A stretch of 64,000 bases of DNA from Hymenobacter algoricola (GCF_039539525.1 NZ_BAABDH010000018.1:1-64000), one strand, 5' to 3'. Positions 23,612 to 32,268 are shown, counted from the stretch's first letter. Translations and numbers: made by a program. Notes: generated by a model not told the origin, from the sequence alone.

Positions 23612-26600
23612 ATGCCCGAGCTATTACCGCTGTTTCCGGCTGCCGCCCTCCCTGCTCCCTTCACTAATTTCCAGCCCGCCACTGCCCTGCCCGATTTCGC
23701 GGGCCGGGTAACCCACCTGCGCCGCTGGCAGCAGGCTATCAAAGACGGTTACGTGCGCAGCCGCAAGGAGGAAGCGTTGCAGGCCGAGTTTCTGAACTTG
23801 CTATTCGGGCAGGTGCTGGGCTACGAGTACCAGAACACCACCCACCGCCAGCTGGAGCTGGAGCTCAAGACCCTCACCGACGGCACCAAGCCCGACGGCG
23901 CCCTGGGCGACTTCGTGAGCGTGCCCAGCGGCGGACTGGCCGGGCCGGTGCGGGCCGTGGTAGAGCTCAAGGATGCCCGCACGGGCCTCGACGCCAAGCA
24001 GCGCCGCAGCACGGGCGGCCGGGCCGAAACGCCGGTGGAGCAGGCCTTCAGCTACCCCAGCAAGTATGGCGCTACCTGCCGCTGGGTGCTGGCTTCCAAC
24101 TTCGTGGAGCTGCGCCTGTACGCGGCCAACGACCAGCTCCGGGCCGAGGTGTTCAACCTCGAAACCCTGCCCGATGACGAAGCCCAGCTCCGGCGCTTCT
24201 TTGCCCTGCTGCTGCCCGCCCACCTGCTGCCCGCCCCCGGCCGGGCCGAAGCCCCCTTGGACGAGGCCCTGCAGCAGCGCCAGCAGGAGGAAGTCCGCAT
24301 TACCAAGTCCTTCTATAAGGACTACAGCACCGCCCGCCGCCAGCTGCTCGACCACCTGATTGAGCAAAACCCCGCCGTGCCCCCGCTGGACCTGCTGGCC
24401 CATACCCAGAAGCTGCTCGACCGGGTTATCTTCGTGTGCTTCTGCGAGGATAAGAACATCATTCCGCGCCTCACCTTCCGCCGCCTGCTCGATGCCGTGC
24501 GCCAGAACGTGTTCGACCCCGCCGACGACAAGGTGTACCGCACCGTGCGCGGCCTGTTTCAGAGCATCGACCAGGGCAACCCGCTGGCCGGCATCAACCG
24601 CTTCAACGGGGGCCTGTTTGCCGAAGACCCGGCCCTCGACTCGCTCACCATCAAGGACCGCACCCTTACCCCCGTCATTCAGCTGGAGCAGTACGACTTT
24701 GCCTCCGACCTGAACGTGAACATTCTGGGTCACATCTTCGAGCAGAGCCTCTCCGACCTCGAAGCCGAGCGCGCCCGCCTCAGCGGGCAGGCCCACGACC
24801 CCAAGCAGGGCAAGCGCAAGCAGGACGGCATCTTTTATACGCCCGAGTACATCACCCGCTACATCGTGCGGCAGGCCGTGGGCGGGTGGCTGCTGGAGCG
24901 CCGCCGCGAGGCCGGCCTGGAGCAATTGCCCGAGCTCACCGACGACGACCGGGCCACCATCCGCCTCGGCACCGGCAACAAGCTGGTGCAGCCCTCGGCG
25001 CGGGTACAGAAGCACCTGGCGGCCTGGGAAACCTACGCCACGGCCCTGGAAGGCATCCGGGTGCTGGACCCAGCCTGCGGGTCGGGGGCTTTTCTCAACG
25101 AAGCCTTCGGCTACCTGCTGCGCGAGGGCGAGCAGGTAAACCGGGAGTTGGCCGCCCTGCGCGCCGGGCAGTTCAAGGTGTTCGACCTCGACCGCCACAT
25201 CCTGCAGCACAACCTCTACGGCGTCGACCTCAACCCCGAGTCGGTAGACATTACGCGGCTGAGCCTGTGGCTGCAAACCGCCAACCCCGGCAAGCCCCTC
25301 ACCTCCCTCGACCACAGCATCCGCTGCGGCAACTCCCTCATCTCCGACCCCGCCGTGGCCGGCCCCCGCGCCTTCGACTGGCCCACCGCCTTCCCGGAAG
25401 TATTCGCGCAGGGTGGGTTCGACGTGGTCATTGGAAACCCACCGTATGTGTCAAACTGGACTTTATCGGAAAACAACAGACACGACGTTGAATATTTAGA
25501 GAAAACATACAAGAAATTCCTAGTCGGCCACTGGGATCTATACACCTGCTTCATTGCATTAAGCTTTAACTTGATGAATGAAGAAGGATATAATTCATTC
25601 ATCCTGCCAACTTCATTCTTGAAAGAGAAGTACAATAAAGCTATTAGAGAATCAATACTTAAAGACCATCAACTCCTTGAGATAGTCGATTTTGGCGAAA
25701 ACATAATATTTGAGAATGTAGCCAGGCAAACGTGCATTTACATTGCCAAGAAGAAGCATCAGAAAGAAAATAGCATAATCATAAAGTTAGACTCATTTGA
25801 AAATTCGATCAACGGGAAAGAAACCAGAATTGATCAATCCTTTTTCAATCAACTCAAAAATACTTCGTTCAAAACGAATGTAAGCAACGCTGATATTGAA
25901 CTGTATAAGAAGCTTCATAGCAACTCAGCGCTACTAGGTGAACTTGCATGTATCAATACAGGTGTGGTAGCTCATGCAAAGATTGGAAGCCCCGTTGCTT
26001 TCAAGAAAGACGATGTCATTCACAAAGAATATTCACCCGGTTTCAAAAAGTATGTCACTGGGACTAATCTCAGCAGGTATAGCCTTATAGATGATGGTTC
26101 GTTTATAGATTATGATTCTAAGAAAGATTTTTTCCACAGACCTAAGTACAAATTACTTTTTGAAAGTGAAAAGATTATTGTTCGCAGAATAAGCGGAAAC
26201 AACAACAGGATATACGCTTATTTTGACAATGAACACGTATATTCAAATGATAACTTAATGCACATGATTCTTTGGAATGATAATGTTTTATCTTTCCAAA
26301 AACCTGAAAATAAGTGGAATGTAATAAAAGAAAGTAATATATATTTGAAATATATATTGACAATCATCTCCTCAAAGCTTATCACTTATTACTTCACTAA
26401 ATTCTTAAGTACTGACACACTTCAGGGAAGTTATTCTAGCATTTACCCAGAAGATTTACGCCAATTTCCCATCCCCAACATCCCCCCCGCCGAACAGCAG
26501 CCCTTCATCACCGCTGCCGAAACTCTGCTAGCGGGCCACAAGGAGCTGCACGAAGCCGACGCCAAAACGGCGCGGCTGATTCGGGCGGAGCTGGGGCTGA

Positions 26601-26866
26601 GCCAGCCGCTGAGCGGCAAGCTGGCCCTCACCCAGCCCTGGCCCACCTGGAGCACGGCCCTCGAAAAAGCCCTGGGCCGTAAGCTCAGCCTGCCCGAGAA
26701 AAGTACCTGGCTCGACTATCTCACTCAGTTTCAGCAGCAGCAGCAGCAGCGCCGCGACGCCCTCCAGCGCCAGGATACCGCCCTCGATGCGCTGGTCTAC
26801 CAGCTCTACCAGCTCACCCCCGCCGAAATAGCCCTGGTGGAAGGCCGCCCCGCCCCCGCCGGATAG
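23612..26866 (+). CDS. Single-chain restriction-modification enzyme (type IIG-like)
   Basis: A 1084-residue fused endonuclease/adenine methyltransferase of the Eco57I-like class. The N-terminal PD-(D/E)xK nuclease site is D95 with E118 and K120 (PDGALGDF, VVELKDA). A helical connector follows. The methylase starts near FYTPEYITRYIV; SAM motif I is LDPACGSGAF (485-494) and the catalytic motif IV is NPPY (609-612). The target-recognition part runs from about 613 to 950, and a helical C-terminus closes the protein. From NPPY to about residue 950 the DNA turns abruptly AT-rich, unlike both flanks, yet the frame is intact. It probably methylates adenine in, and cuts near, an unknown asymmetric site. 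The ATG at 23612 is the first sensible start after the palindrome. Confidence 0.9.
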   Translation: MPELLPLFPAAALPAPFTNFQPATALPDFAGRVTHLRRWQQAIKDGYVRSRKEEALQAEFLNLLFGQVLGYEYQNTTHRQLELELKTLTDGTKPDGALGDFVSVPSGGLAGPVRAVVELKDARTGLDAKQRRSTGGRAETPVEQAFSYPSKYGATCRWVLASNFVELRLYAANDQLRAEVFNLETLPDDEAQLRRFFALLLPAHLLPAPGRAEAPLDEALQQRQQEEVRITKSFYKDYSTARRQLLDHLIEQNPAVPPLDLLAHTQKLLDRVIFVCFCEDKNIIPRLTFRRLLDAVRQNVFDPADDKVYRTVRGLFQSIDQGNPLAGINRFNGGLFAEDPALDSLTIKDRTLTPVIQLEQYDFASDLNVNILGHIFEQSLSDLEAERARLSGQAHDPKQGKRKQDGIFYTPEYITRYIVRQAVGGWLLERRREAGLEQLPELTDDDRATIRLGTGNKLVQPSARVQKHLAAWETYATALEGIRVLDPACGSGAFLNEAFGYLLREGEQVNRELAALRAGQFKVFDLDRHILQHNLYGVDLNPESVDITRLSLWLQTANPGKPLTSLDHSIRCGNSLISDPAVAGPRAFDWPTAFPEVFAQGGFDVVIGNPPYVSNWTLSENNRHDVEYLEKTYKKFLVGHWDLYTCFIALSFNLMNEEGYNSFILPTSFLKEKYNKAIRESILKDHQLLEIVDFGENIIFENVARQTCIYIAKKKHQKENSIIIKLDSFENSINGKETRIDQSFFNQLKNTSFKTNVSNADIELYKKLHSNSALLGELACINTGVVAHAKIGSPVAFKKDDVIHKEYSPGFKKYVTGTNLSRYSLIDDGSFIDYDSKKDFFHRPKYKLLFESEKIIVRRISGNNNRIYAYFDNEHVYSNDNLMHMILWNDNVLSFQKPENKWNVIKESNIYLKYILTIISSKLITYYFTKFLSTDTLQGSYSSIYPEDLRQFPIPNIPPAEQQPFITAAETLLAGHKELHEADAKTARLIRAELGLSQPLSGKLALTQPWPTWSTALEKALGRKLSLPEKSTWLDYLTQFQQQQQQRRDALQRQDTALDALVYQLYQLTPAEIALVEGRPAPAG

Positions 26867-26925
26867 CTGACGATTTTTGCAGCTTATTTCTTACTTTTTG
26901 AAAAATAAGCTGCAAAAATCGTCAG
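26867..26925. repeat. Palindromic element B after the RM gene
   Basis: Perfect inverted repeat with 23-bp arms (26867-26889 and 26903-26925), beginning one base after the RM stop codon. It shares the half-site TTTGCAGCTTATTT with element A and is its inverted near-copy. It may also act as a transcript end. Confidence 0.88.
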
Positions 26926-26952
26926 TTGTTAAAGTCGCTGGTCAGCAGAGAC

Positions 26953-27139
26953 GTCTGTCATCCTTCATCTGGCGTCCGCAGAGCGAAGGACCTTCCTCTT
27001 CGTTCTCTGTGAAGTCCCTTTAACTGAGCAAAGCCCTTTACCAACTGCTGGTAAAGGGCTTTGCGCGTTGAAACAGGGTTAGCAGTACGGAAAGAGGAAG
27101 GTCCTTCGCTTTGCTTCGCGCCGCTCAGGATGACAGACG
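26953..27139. repeat. Nested inverted repeat downstream of the RM gene
   Basis: Three nested perfect stems: GTCTGTCATCCT (26953-26964) with 27128-27139; a 19-bp stem 26982-27000 with 27092-27110; and an inner 16-bp terminator-like stem 27028-27043 with 27049-27064. The outer part resembles a dispersed Hymenobacter repeat containing AGCGAAGGACCTTCC. The 300-bp gap holds nothing else. Confidence 0.75.
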
Positions 27140-27166
27140 CATTTCAGCCTGACTGACGTTGCCGTG

Positions 27167-28714
27167 CTACCGGCGCTTGCGGGGCTTTTCTTCCTCGTCG
27201 TCCTCGTCCTCGTCGCCGCCGAAGCTGGGCATGGTGAACATCGAGGAGAGCAGGTCCTTGAACTGGGTGCCGGCCGTGACGCGGTTGCGCGAAATCAGGC
27301 TGTGCTCGGCCAGGCCGTGCAGGCAGAACTCCATCAGGAACCAGGTGGTTTCGGCGTCCTCGTTGGGGTGCAGGAAGGTCACGATGTTGCGCAGGCCGGG
27401 CACCTGCTCCAGGGCCTTGTGGTAGTCCTTGTCGGAGGCGTCGCTGAGCACGTCCACGGTGTTGCCGGCCCCGAACCAGTCCTGCACCTCCTTGTAGGGG
27501 TTCGGGATGGTCTTCTTTTTCTTCTGCTTGTCGGGGTCGGGGAAGTAGGTCAGAAACAGCGTGCGGATGGCTTTGCCCATCAGCTTCTCGGCCACCAGGC
27601 CGGCACCCTCCTGCTCGCCCTCGTACACCAGCTCTACCTTGCCCGTCACGGCGGGCACGGCGGCAATGAAGTCGGCAATGCGGACGTAGGTTTTCTTCTC
27701 CCCGTTGATCAGGGCGCGCCGCTCGGCCGCGCTGATCAGGCTTTCGTAGGCCGCAATGGTCAGGCGGGCCGATACGCCGCTCTTGGCGTCGACGAACTCC
27801 GAGGCCCGGGCCTCCACGGCCACCTGCTCCACCAGGTCGCGCACGATTTCGTTGGTGGTCACCATGCCGTCCTGGGCCTCCTTGATGCGGGCTTCCTGGC
27901 GGGTGATGCGCTTGCCGATTTCGATGGATTTGGGGTAGTGGGTGATGATCTGGGAGTCGATCCGGTCCTTGAGCGGGGTCACGATGGAGCCGCGGTTGGT
28001 GTAGTCCTCGGGGTTGGCCGTAAACACGAACTGGATGTCGAGCGGCAGGCGCACCTTGAAGCCCCGGATCTGGATGTCGCCTTCCTGCAGGATGTTGAAC
28101 AGCGACACCTGAATGCGGGCCTGCAGGTCGGGCAGCTCGTTGATGACGAAGATGCCGCGGTGCGAGCGGGGAATCAGGCCGAAGTGAATCACCCGCTCGT
28201 CGGAGTAGGGCAGTTTCAGCGTGGCGGCCTTGATGGGGTCGGCGTCGCCGATCAGGTCGGCCACCGATACGTCGGGCGTAGCCAGCTTCTCGGTGTAGCG
28301 GTCCGAGCGGTGCATCCAGCTTACCGGCGTGGCGTCGCCCTTCTCGGCAATCAGGTGCTTGGCATAGACGCTCAGCGGCTGCAGCGGGTCGTCGTTGAGC
28401 TCCGAGCCTGCCACTACCGGAATGTACTCGTCGAGCAGCTCGACCAGCAGGCGGGCAATGCGGGTCTTGGCCTGCCCGCGCAACCCGAGCAGGTTGATGT
28501 GGTGCATGCTCAGAATGGCGCGCTGCAGGTCCGGAATCACGGTTTCCTCGTAGCCGAAGATGCCGGGAAACACGTCTTCCTTGGCCTGGAGCTTGGCAAT
28601 GAGGTTGTCGCGCAGCTCCTGCTTCACGGAGCGGGGCTGGTAGCCCGCCTTCTTCAGGTCGCCGAGGGTGGTAATGCTTTGCAGTTCAGTGGTCGAAAGC
28701 TTGGTATAAGCCAT
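27167..28714 (-). CDS. MoxR/Mg-chelatase-like AAA+ ATPase
   Basis: An AAA+ ATPase of about 515 residues. The nucleotide loop is a variant LLGLRGQAKTRIARLL near residue 80, Walker B is GIFVINELPDL, and FVFTANPEDYTNRG is the sensor 1 region. The protein ends in an acidic then basic tail (GGDEDEDDEEEKPRKRR). The VWA-domain gene lies upstream on the same strand, the usual partner for this ATPase group, where the pair remodels or inserts cofactors into client complexes. The client here is unknown. Two ATGs are close together, 28726 and 28714; the second (MAYTKLSTTE) is preferred, without strong evidence. Confidence 0.85.
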   Translation of the reverse strand: MAYTKLSTTELQSITTLGDLKKAGYQPRSVKQELRDNLIAKLQAKEDVFPGIFGYEETVIPDLQRAILSMHHINLLGLRGQAKTRIARLLVELLDEYIPVVAGSELNDDPLQPLSVYAKHLIAEKGDATPVSWMHRSDRYTEKLATPDVSVADLIGDADPIKAATLKLPYSDERVIHFGLIPRSHRGIFVINELPDLQARIQVSLFNILQEGDIQIRGFKVRLPLDIQFVFTANPEDYTNRGSIVTPLKDRIDSQIITHYPKSIEIGKRITRQEARIKEAQDGMVTTNEIVRDLVEQVAVEARASEFVDAKSGVSARLTIAAYESLISAAERRALINGEKKTYVRIADFIAAVPAVTGKVELVYEGEQEGAGLVAEKLMGKAIRTLFLTYFPDPDKQKKKKTIPNPYKEVQDWFGAGNTVDVLSDASDKDYHKALEQVPGLRNIVTFLHPNEDAETTWFLMEFCLHGLAEHSLISRNRVTAGTQFKDLLSSMFTMPSFGGDEDEDDEEEKPRKRR

Positions 28715-28777
28715 AGAGCTGGTCAAGGGTGGTCAGATGGAAAGTCAAAGGGGAACAGGAAGCAAAAAAATGAAGAA

Positions 28778-28873
28778 CGTCATGCTGAGCGAAGCCGAAG
28801 TATCTCGCGTGCTGAGGCTGGATCAGTAATCACACGACTGCATGCGAGACTCCTCGACACGCTCGGAACGACG
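28778..28873. repeat. REP-like dispersed repeat between the ATPase and VWA genes
   Basis: An imperfect inverted repeat: CGTCATGCTGAGCGAAGCCG with CTCGC on the left, and GCGAGACTCCTCGACACGC to CGACG on the right. This matches a family of extragenic repeats common in Hymenobacter as I know them. Confidence 0.65.
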
Positions 28874-28899
28874 GCCTGCTGGCAGAGTCACCGCCTGGG

Positions 28900-30012
28900 C
28901 TACAGCGTCTTGCGGCGGTTCTTCTTGTAGTCTTCAAACACGAGGTGGCCCAGGCCCTTGAGGCCGCTGTAGTAGGCCTTGCCCTGGTTTACCTGGGTAA
29001 ATTCCTCCACAAACTGCTGCAGGTACGGGTCCGAGGCAATCATGAAGGTGGTGATGGGCACGTGGAGGCGGCGGGCGGCGGCGGCCAGGTTCAGCGTCTT
29101 GTTGACGACTTTACGGTCCAGCCCGAAGCTGTTCTTGTAGTAGCCGTTGCCTTCCTTGAGGCAGGTGGGCTTGCCGTCGGTGATCATGAAAATCTGCTTG
29201 TTGGGCGTCTTGCGCTTGCGCAGCAGGTCCAGGGCCAGCTCCAGCCCGGCCACGGTGTTGGTGTGGTAGGGGCCGACTTCGAGGTAGGGCAAATCCTTGA
29301 TGGTGATGGGCCAGGCATCGTTGCCGAACACGATGACGTCGAGGAAGTCCTTGGGGTACTTCTGCTTCACCAGCTCGGCCAGGGCCATGGCCACCTTCTT
29401 GGCGGGCGTGATGCGGTCCTCCCCGTACAGGATCATCGAGTGCGAGATGTCAATCATCAGCACGGTGCTGGTCTGGGTCTTGTGCTCGGTTTCGCGCACT
29501 TCCAGGTCACTCTCGGCCAGGGTGAAGTCGTCGCCGCTTTCGCCGAAGCCGTGGTTGAGCTGGGCATTGCGGATGGACTCGGTCATCGAAATCTGGTCTA
29601 CCGCGTCGCCGAAGCGGAACTCGCGCAGGTCGGTGCTCAGCTCGTCGCCCTGCCCGACCTGGGGGGTGCGGTGGTTGCCGGTGTTGCCCTTCTTGAGCTT
29701 GCCGAAGATTTCCTCCAGGGCGCTCTTGCGGATGCCCTGCTCGGTCTTGGGCGTAATCTTAAAGGCGCCCTTCTCCTGCTCATTCTCGTCGATGTAGCCC
29801 TTTTTCTTCAGGTCCTCGATAAAATTGCCGATGCCGTACTCGCCTTCGGTGAGGCCGTACTGCTTGTCGAGCTCGTTGAGCCAGGAAAGGGCCTCCGCCA
29901 CGTCGCCCGACGTGATGGTGACCAGTTGCATAAAGATCTTAAAGAGCGACTCAAACCCTTTTTCGGGCGAGTCATCGGGCACGAAATCCCGGAAACGGAA
30001 ACCAGCAGCCAT
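28900..30012 (-). CDS. VWA-domain protein, partner of the AAA+ ATPase
   Basis: A 370-residue cytosolic protein with a C-terminal von Willebrand A domain. The metal-ion-dependent adhesion site is complete: VLMIDISHSM gives the DxSxS motif near residue 190, with the later MITDGKPTC. The N-terminal half is helical and charged. It precedes the MoxR-like ATPase gene by about 170-185 nt, with a REP-like repeat between them, and the pair probably acts together as an ATPase/VWA chaperone. The longer frame to 30054 adds 14 unrelated residues, so the ATG at 30012 (MAAGFRFRDF) is used. Confidence 0.86.
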   Translation of the reverse strand: MAAGFRFRDFVPDDSPEKGFESLFKIFMQLVTITSGDVAEALSWLNELDKQYGLTEGEYGIGNFIEDLKKKGYIDENEQEKGAFKITPKTEQGIRKSALEEIFGKLKKGNTGNHRTPQVGQGDELSTDLREFRFGDAVDQISMTESIRNAQLNHGFGESGDDFTLAESDLEVRETEHKTQTSTVLMIDISHSMILYGEDRITPAKKVAMALAELVKQKYPKDFLDVIVFGNDAWPITIKDLPYLEVGPYHTNTVAGLELALDLLRKRKTPNKQIFMITDGKPTCLKEGNGYYKNSFGLDRKVVNKTLNLAAAARRLHVPITTFMIASDPYLQQFVEEFTQVNQGKAYYSGLKGLGHLVFEDYKKNRRKTL

Positions 30013-30063
30013 AGGAAAGGAATTAAGTCCCAAGAACAACCCGGCGGGCAGCAATGTTCAGTA

Positions 30064-30222
30064 GGGGTCTTAGGGTCTTGGCTGTGGGGGGCCTGGTTTA
30101 CGTTCTGGCAGTAGCCGCTTACCGGGTCAGGCAAGCGGGACCTGCGCCGACAAAGCACTAAGCCAGCCTGATAGCCAAGCTCCTGAGCCCCCCACAACCA
30201 AGCCTCCCAAAACCAAGACCCC
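30064..30222. repeat. Imperfect inverted repeat in the gap before DUF427
   Basis: GTGGGGGGC (30084-30092) pairs exactly with GCCCCCCAC (30187-30195), and outer GGGGTCTT/AAGACCCC arms also match. It fills most of the 215-bp gap, in which no gene is seen. Confidence 0.45.
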
Positions 30223-30227
30223 AAAAT

Positions 30228-30509
30228 ATGAAAGCTCTCTGGAACGACACCGTACTGGCCGAAAGCAACGACACCGTGGTCGTCGAAAATAACCATTACT
30301 TCCCCGCCGACTCGCTGAAAAGCGAGTTTTTCGAGGACAGCATTGCCCACACCTCCTGCCCCTGGAAAGGCCGCGCCAGCTACTATTCCCTGCGCGTCAA
30401 CGGGGAGCTGAACAAGGATGCCGCCTGGTTTTACCCCGAGCCCAAGGATGCGGCCCAACAAATAAAGGGCCACGTGGCCTTCTGGAAGGGCGTGAAAGTG
30501 GTGGAGTAA
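30228..30509 (+). CDS. DUF427 family protein
   Basis: A 93-residue protein covering a complete DUF427 domain: WNDTVLAESNDTVVVENNHYF at the start, then SCPWKGRASYYSLRVNG in the middle and AWFYPEPKDAA later. The fold is a small barrel; its biochemical role is not established. The conserved CPWKG segment contains the family-invariant residues. Cytosolic and monocistronic as far as I can see. Confidence 0.92.
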   Translation: MKALWNDTVLAESNDTVVVENNHYFPADSLKSEFFEDSIAHTSCPWKGRASYYSLRVNGELNKDAAWFYPEPKDAAQQIKGHVAFWKGVKVVE

Positions 30510-30579
30510 GCGGCCCGAACTACCCCAGCCCGCCCGGCAGCGCGTATCTTGGGGGCTCTTTCCGCCCCCACTCCCTTCC

Positions 30580-31215
30580 ATGCGCTTTTCTTTTTGCCTG
30601 AGCAGCCTGCTGGCCCTGGCCGCCCTGACGGCCTGCGACAGTACCCGCGAAACTACCACCGGCCGGCCCACCCCCACCCGCGCCTCCGCTCCGGCCCCCG
30701 CGGCCGTTGCCCCCGGCTTCCGGCGGGAGCTGACCAGCGGATCCTACCGGTACGTGGTCAGCACCCGCGGCCCGGCCGGGACGCGGGTGCTGGCGGTGCG
30801 GGCCGAGCAGAATGGGCAGGAGCTAACCACGGCCCTGGATACCATAGCCGGCGAAGTGCAGCAAGCCCAGCTGGCCAAGCTCACCACCGGCCCCGGCGAC
30901 GAGCTGCTCATCTTCCTGCGCGACGACAGCCGCAACGCGGCCGGCACCGTGCGCGGCTACTGGTTTGGCGGGCAGGACTGGGAGCCGATGGAGCCGCTGC
31001 CCCCGCTCACCAGTGCTGCGGCGCGTGGCTACCGGGGCCAGGACCAGTTTGAGGTGCGCGGCAACATGCTGCGGCGCAGTTTCCCCGTCTATCAGCCCGC
31101 CGATGCCGCCTGCTGCCCGAGCGGGGGCCTGCGCACCATCCGCTACCGGATGGCGGAAAGCAGCCTGGCGTTTCGGCAGGTGGAGGTAGTCAACGAGCCC
31201 AAGGCCGCCAGGTAG
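30580..31215 (+). CDS. Lipoprotein with PliI-like C-terminal segment
   Basis: A 211-residue protein with a lipoprotein signal (LSSLLALAALTACDST), a Thr/Pro/Ala-rich linker and a beta-rich domain. The last 60 residues include FEVRGNMLRRSFPVY, CCPSGGLRTIRYRM and a closing strand. That pattern resembles periplasmic inhibitors of lysozyme (PliI-type) and similar envelope domains in Bacteroidota, but the similarity is recalled rather than computed. It would be anchored on the periplasmic side or cell surface. A strong terminator follows. Confidence 0.7.
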   Translation: MRFSFCLSSLLALAALTACDSTRETTTGRPTPTRASAPAPAAVAPGFRRELTSGSYRYVVSTRGPAGTRVLAVRAEQNGQELTTALDTIAGEVQQAQLAKLTTGPGDELLIFLRDDSRNAAGTVRGYWFGGQDWEPMEPLPPLTSAAARGYRGQDQFEVRGNMLRRSFPVYQPADAACCPSGGLRTIRYRMAESSLAFRQVEVVNEPKAAR

Positions 31216-31231
31216 CATCCGCGCCTGTTTT

Positions 31232-31275
31232 CACAAAAAAAGCCGCTGCCGGATTCCGGCAGCGGCTTTTTTGTG
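31232..31275. terminator. Bidirectional terminator
   Basis: Long near-perfect stem (31232-31253 with 31255-31275), GC-rich core with A7 and T6 on the two sides, between the lipoprotein and desaturase genes. Confidence 0.88.
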
Positions 31276-31290
31276 GTTTCTGAAGTGCGG

Positions 31291-32268
31291 TTACTCAATC
31301 CACTTGAACTTGTATTCGAGCTTAGGCACCGGCATACGGTCGGCCACGCGGCGCAGGCGGTTGGGCAGGGCCATGATATAGTCGCGGGCTTTTTCGGCGG
31401 CCCCGTTCAGGTCCGAAACCTGGTCCAGCTTCCAGGTAGTAATCAGGCTTTCCAGGATGTCGGTGTAGTCCTGGCTGGTGTATACGCCCAGGCGCTGGGC
31501 GGCGTCGGTGAAGTGGCCGAAGGTTTTGCCCATCTCCACCCCCAGCTCGCGCATGTAGTGGGCCGGCATCACGATCTTCTTGCGCATCATGTCCTCGAAG
31601 GCCAGCATCATTTCGGATGGGTCTACCTCGAAGATCTTCTCCACGAACGTCTGGTACACGCGGGCGTGGCGGGCTTCGTCGCCGGCAATCATGCCGCAGA
31701 TCTTGGACAGCTGGGCGTCGCCGGCCTTGCGGGCCAGGGTACCCACGCGGCGGTGCGAGAGGTTAGTGGCCGCTTCCTGGTAGCTGGTGTACACAAACGC
31801 CTTGTAGGGGTCGTGCGCCGTGCCCAGGTCGAAGCCGTCGTTGATCAAATACTGGGTGCTGACCTCAAACTCGCGCATGTTTACGCGGCCCGAGAGGTAG
31901 AGGTAGCGGTTGAGCAGGTCGCCGTGGCGGTTTTCCTCCGCCGTCCAGCCCCGGATCCACTGGGCCCAGCCATTGTCCGGGTCCTTGTTCATGTCGTCGA
32001 GCTGATGGAACCAGGCTTCGTAGTTGGGCAGCGCTTCTTCGGTGATGGTGTCGCCGATCAGCACGGCCAGCAGGTCGTAGCTCAGGCCCTGTGCCGCTTC
32101 GCGCAGCGCCTTTACTTCGTCGAAGAACGTTTCGGAACGCGGGTCCGGCATATAGTCGGAGGGCTGCCAGCTTTCATCAACTCTTTTCAGAAAACCATCG
32201 AGATTAGCTTTCAAAAAAGGTTCGAGATGCTGAAGCACCTCCGCGCGGGAGGCTACAGTTGCAATCAT
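31291..32268 (-). CDS. Acyl-ACP desaturase
   Basis: A 325-residue soluble di-iron desaturase of the plant stearoyl-ACP type. Both iron-binding ExxH motifs are present: EENRHG in the middle and GDEARHARVY later, with single glutamates between. It introduces a cis double bond into acyl chains bound to acyl carrier protein, adjusting membrane fluidity, and needs reduced ferredoxin. A promoter box at 32298-32305 lies downstream of the longer ATG at 32313, so the ATG at 32268 (MIATVASRAEV) is the start. The membrane 4Fe-4S unit at 48-51 kb could be an electron source, but this is speculation. Confidence 0.92.
   Translation of the reverse strand: MIATVASRAEVLQHLEPFLKANLDGFLKRVDESWQPSDYMPDPRSETFFDEVKALREAAQGLSYDLLAVLIGDTITEEALPNYEAWFHQLDDMNKDPDNGWAQWIRGWTAEENRHGDLLNRYLYLSGRVNMREFEVSTQYLINDGFDLGTAHDPYKAFVYTSYQEAATNLSHRRVGTLARKAGDAQLSKICGMIAGDEARHARVYQTFVEKIFEVDPSEMMLAFEDMMRKKIVMPAHYMRELGVEMGKTFGHFTDAAQRLGVYTSQDYTDILESLITTWKLDQVSDLNGAAEKARDYIMALPNRLRRVADRMPVPKLEYKFKWIE

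Noticed and set aside
27167..30012. MoxR-like ATPase plus VWA gene as a conflict or defence system next to the RM gene
   Set aside because: VWA-MoxR defence systems carry extra effector domains and a third component, which are not present. This pair looks like the common chaperone-type pair.
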